Origin: Bacteroidales bacterium
Lineage (GTDB): Bacteria > Bacteroidota > Bacteroidia > Bacteroidales > F082
Reading direction: 5' to 3'
Length of the DNA stretch: 6,385 nucleotides
NCBI GenBank assembly: GCA_029983675.1
Contig: JASBYY010000070.1
Span: 1-6,385 of the forward strand
Position numbers and translations under genes: made by a program
The notes under the pieces: generated by a model
Told to the model about the DNA's origin: nothing
What the model saw: the letters and a program-made list of their open reading frames with translations, nothing else
Database searches by the model: none
Shown: positions 6,202 through 6,385 of the stretch, in pieces
How the letters are laid out: each line of letters begins with the position of its first letter
Position numbering within the stretch: position 1 is the first letter of the stretch

Positions 6202-6385
6202 CTAATAAAATCGTATTTTGTTAATAATCTGTGTGTTGTAAAAAACACGCGGCAGGGGCGCTTCGTCTTTCAGCTGCCCGAAGGAAAGGTGCATGCCGAC
6301 GGTCTTGAACCCTATGCCTTCCGCCGCCTCGCTGATGCCCAGCAGGCTCACCCCCTCGCGGCTGATGTGGCACTTCTGCCGCAGG
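6202..6385 (-). pseudogene. Truncated second copy of the C39 exporter gene (enters from right edge)
   Basis: The minus-strand frame from the right edge translates as L-R-Q-K-C-H-I-S-R-E-G-V-S-L-L-G-I-S and continues to G-Q-L-K-D-E-A-P-L-P, equivalent to codons 37-79 of the exporter at the left edge plus two more. It differs by only two residues in the shared part (Val to Met in V-G-V/M-H, and Ser to Asp in K-S/D-E-A-P). After L-P, where C39 domains normally run into the segment bearing the catalytic histidine, the reading becomes R-V-F-Y-N-T-Q and ends at a TAG (6204-6202). The fragment therefore lacks the rest of the protease, the membrane domain and the ATPase, and cannot be an exporter. 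Whether its 5' end is intact lies outside the window. It looks like a recombination or insertion scar. Confidence 0.78.
6255..6385. repeat. Right copy of the direct repeat of C39-coding DNA
   Basis: Partner of the repeat at 1-131 at a spacing of 6254 bases. The right copy loses coding similarity to C39 domains at about 6250-6254, which marks the probable breakpoint. A full-length direct repeat around the RiPP module would be a substrate for homologous recombination, able to delete or duplicate the module. Confidence 0.9.

Noticed and set aside
6021..6224. 67-codon plus-strand frame over the promoter region
   Set aside because: It covers AT-rich intergenic DNA, ends in a low-complexity Phe/Ser-rich tail and resembles no family.
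6231..6247. Small hairpin GTGTT...AACAC just after the truncated C39 copy
   Set aside because: A 5-bp stem is too short to call a terminator, and it lies inside the terminal out-of-homology reading of the truncated gene.

Overview
The window looks like a piece of a Bacteroidota chromosome, most likely order Bacteroidales. The evidence is a glycine-glycine leader peptide of the Bacteroidales natural-product type, a SPASM radical SAM enzyme beside a second radical SAM-like protein ending in the C-P-P-P-S-N-Y-E block, an FtsX/MacB-type permease of the size common in this phylum, A-rich rather than strong Shine-Dalgarno translation starts, and a promoter-like sequence matching the Bacteroidota TTG / TAnnTTTG pattern. 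I cannot name a genus.

All genes I accept are on the minus strand, so the operon reads right to left. It starts with a 75-residue precursor peptide (5687-5460), then a two-domain FtsX-like permease (5351-2973), a SPASM radical SAM peptide maturase (2967-1471), a pseudo-rSAM partner protein (1478-243), and the N-terminal C39 peptidase domain of a peptidase-containing ABC exporter that runs off the left edge (238 to beyond 1). The last four genes are packed tightly: 5 nt between permease and rSAM, an 8-nt overlap between rSAM and pseudo-rSAM, and 4 nt before the exporter. Together they form a ribosomally made, post-translationally modified peptide (RiPP) cluster. The precursor carries a GG leader and a cysteine-rich core. 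The radical SAM enzyme, probably with its partner, modifies the core. The C39 exporter should cut after GG and secrete the product. The permease may serve self-protection or a further transport step, but its ATPase is not in this window.

The 108 bases between precursor and permease hold a short segment bounded by perfect 13-bp inverted repeats, possibly a miniature transposable element and possibly a transcript hairpin. Upstream of the precursor lies about 510 bases with no convincing gene. It contains a good promoter candidate, a GC-rich block and a doubtful 105-codon frame that may be a relic.

At the right edge is a second, nearly identical copy of the C39-coding DNA (125 of 131 bases match the left edge, same orientation). 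This copy goes out of homology just before the point where the family's catalytic histidine is expected and soon stops. The complete module therefore sits between an apparently intact exporter start and a broken exporter start. This suggests cassette insertion or unequal recombination between neighbouring RiPP export clusters. Base composition is strongly patchy (very GC-rich C39 DNA, AT-rich rSAM genes, intermediate permease), which fits a mosaic origin.
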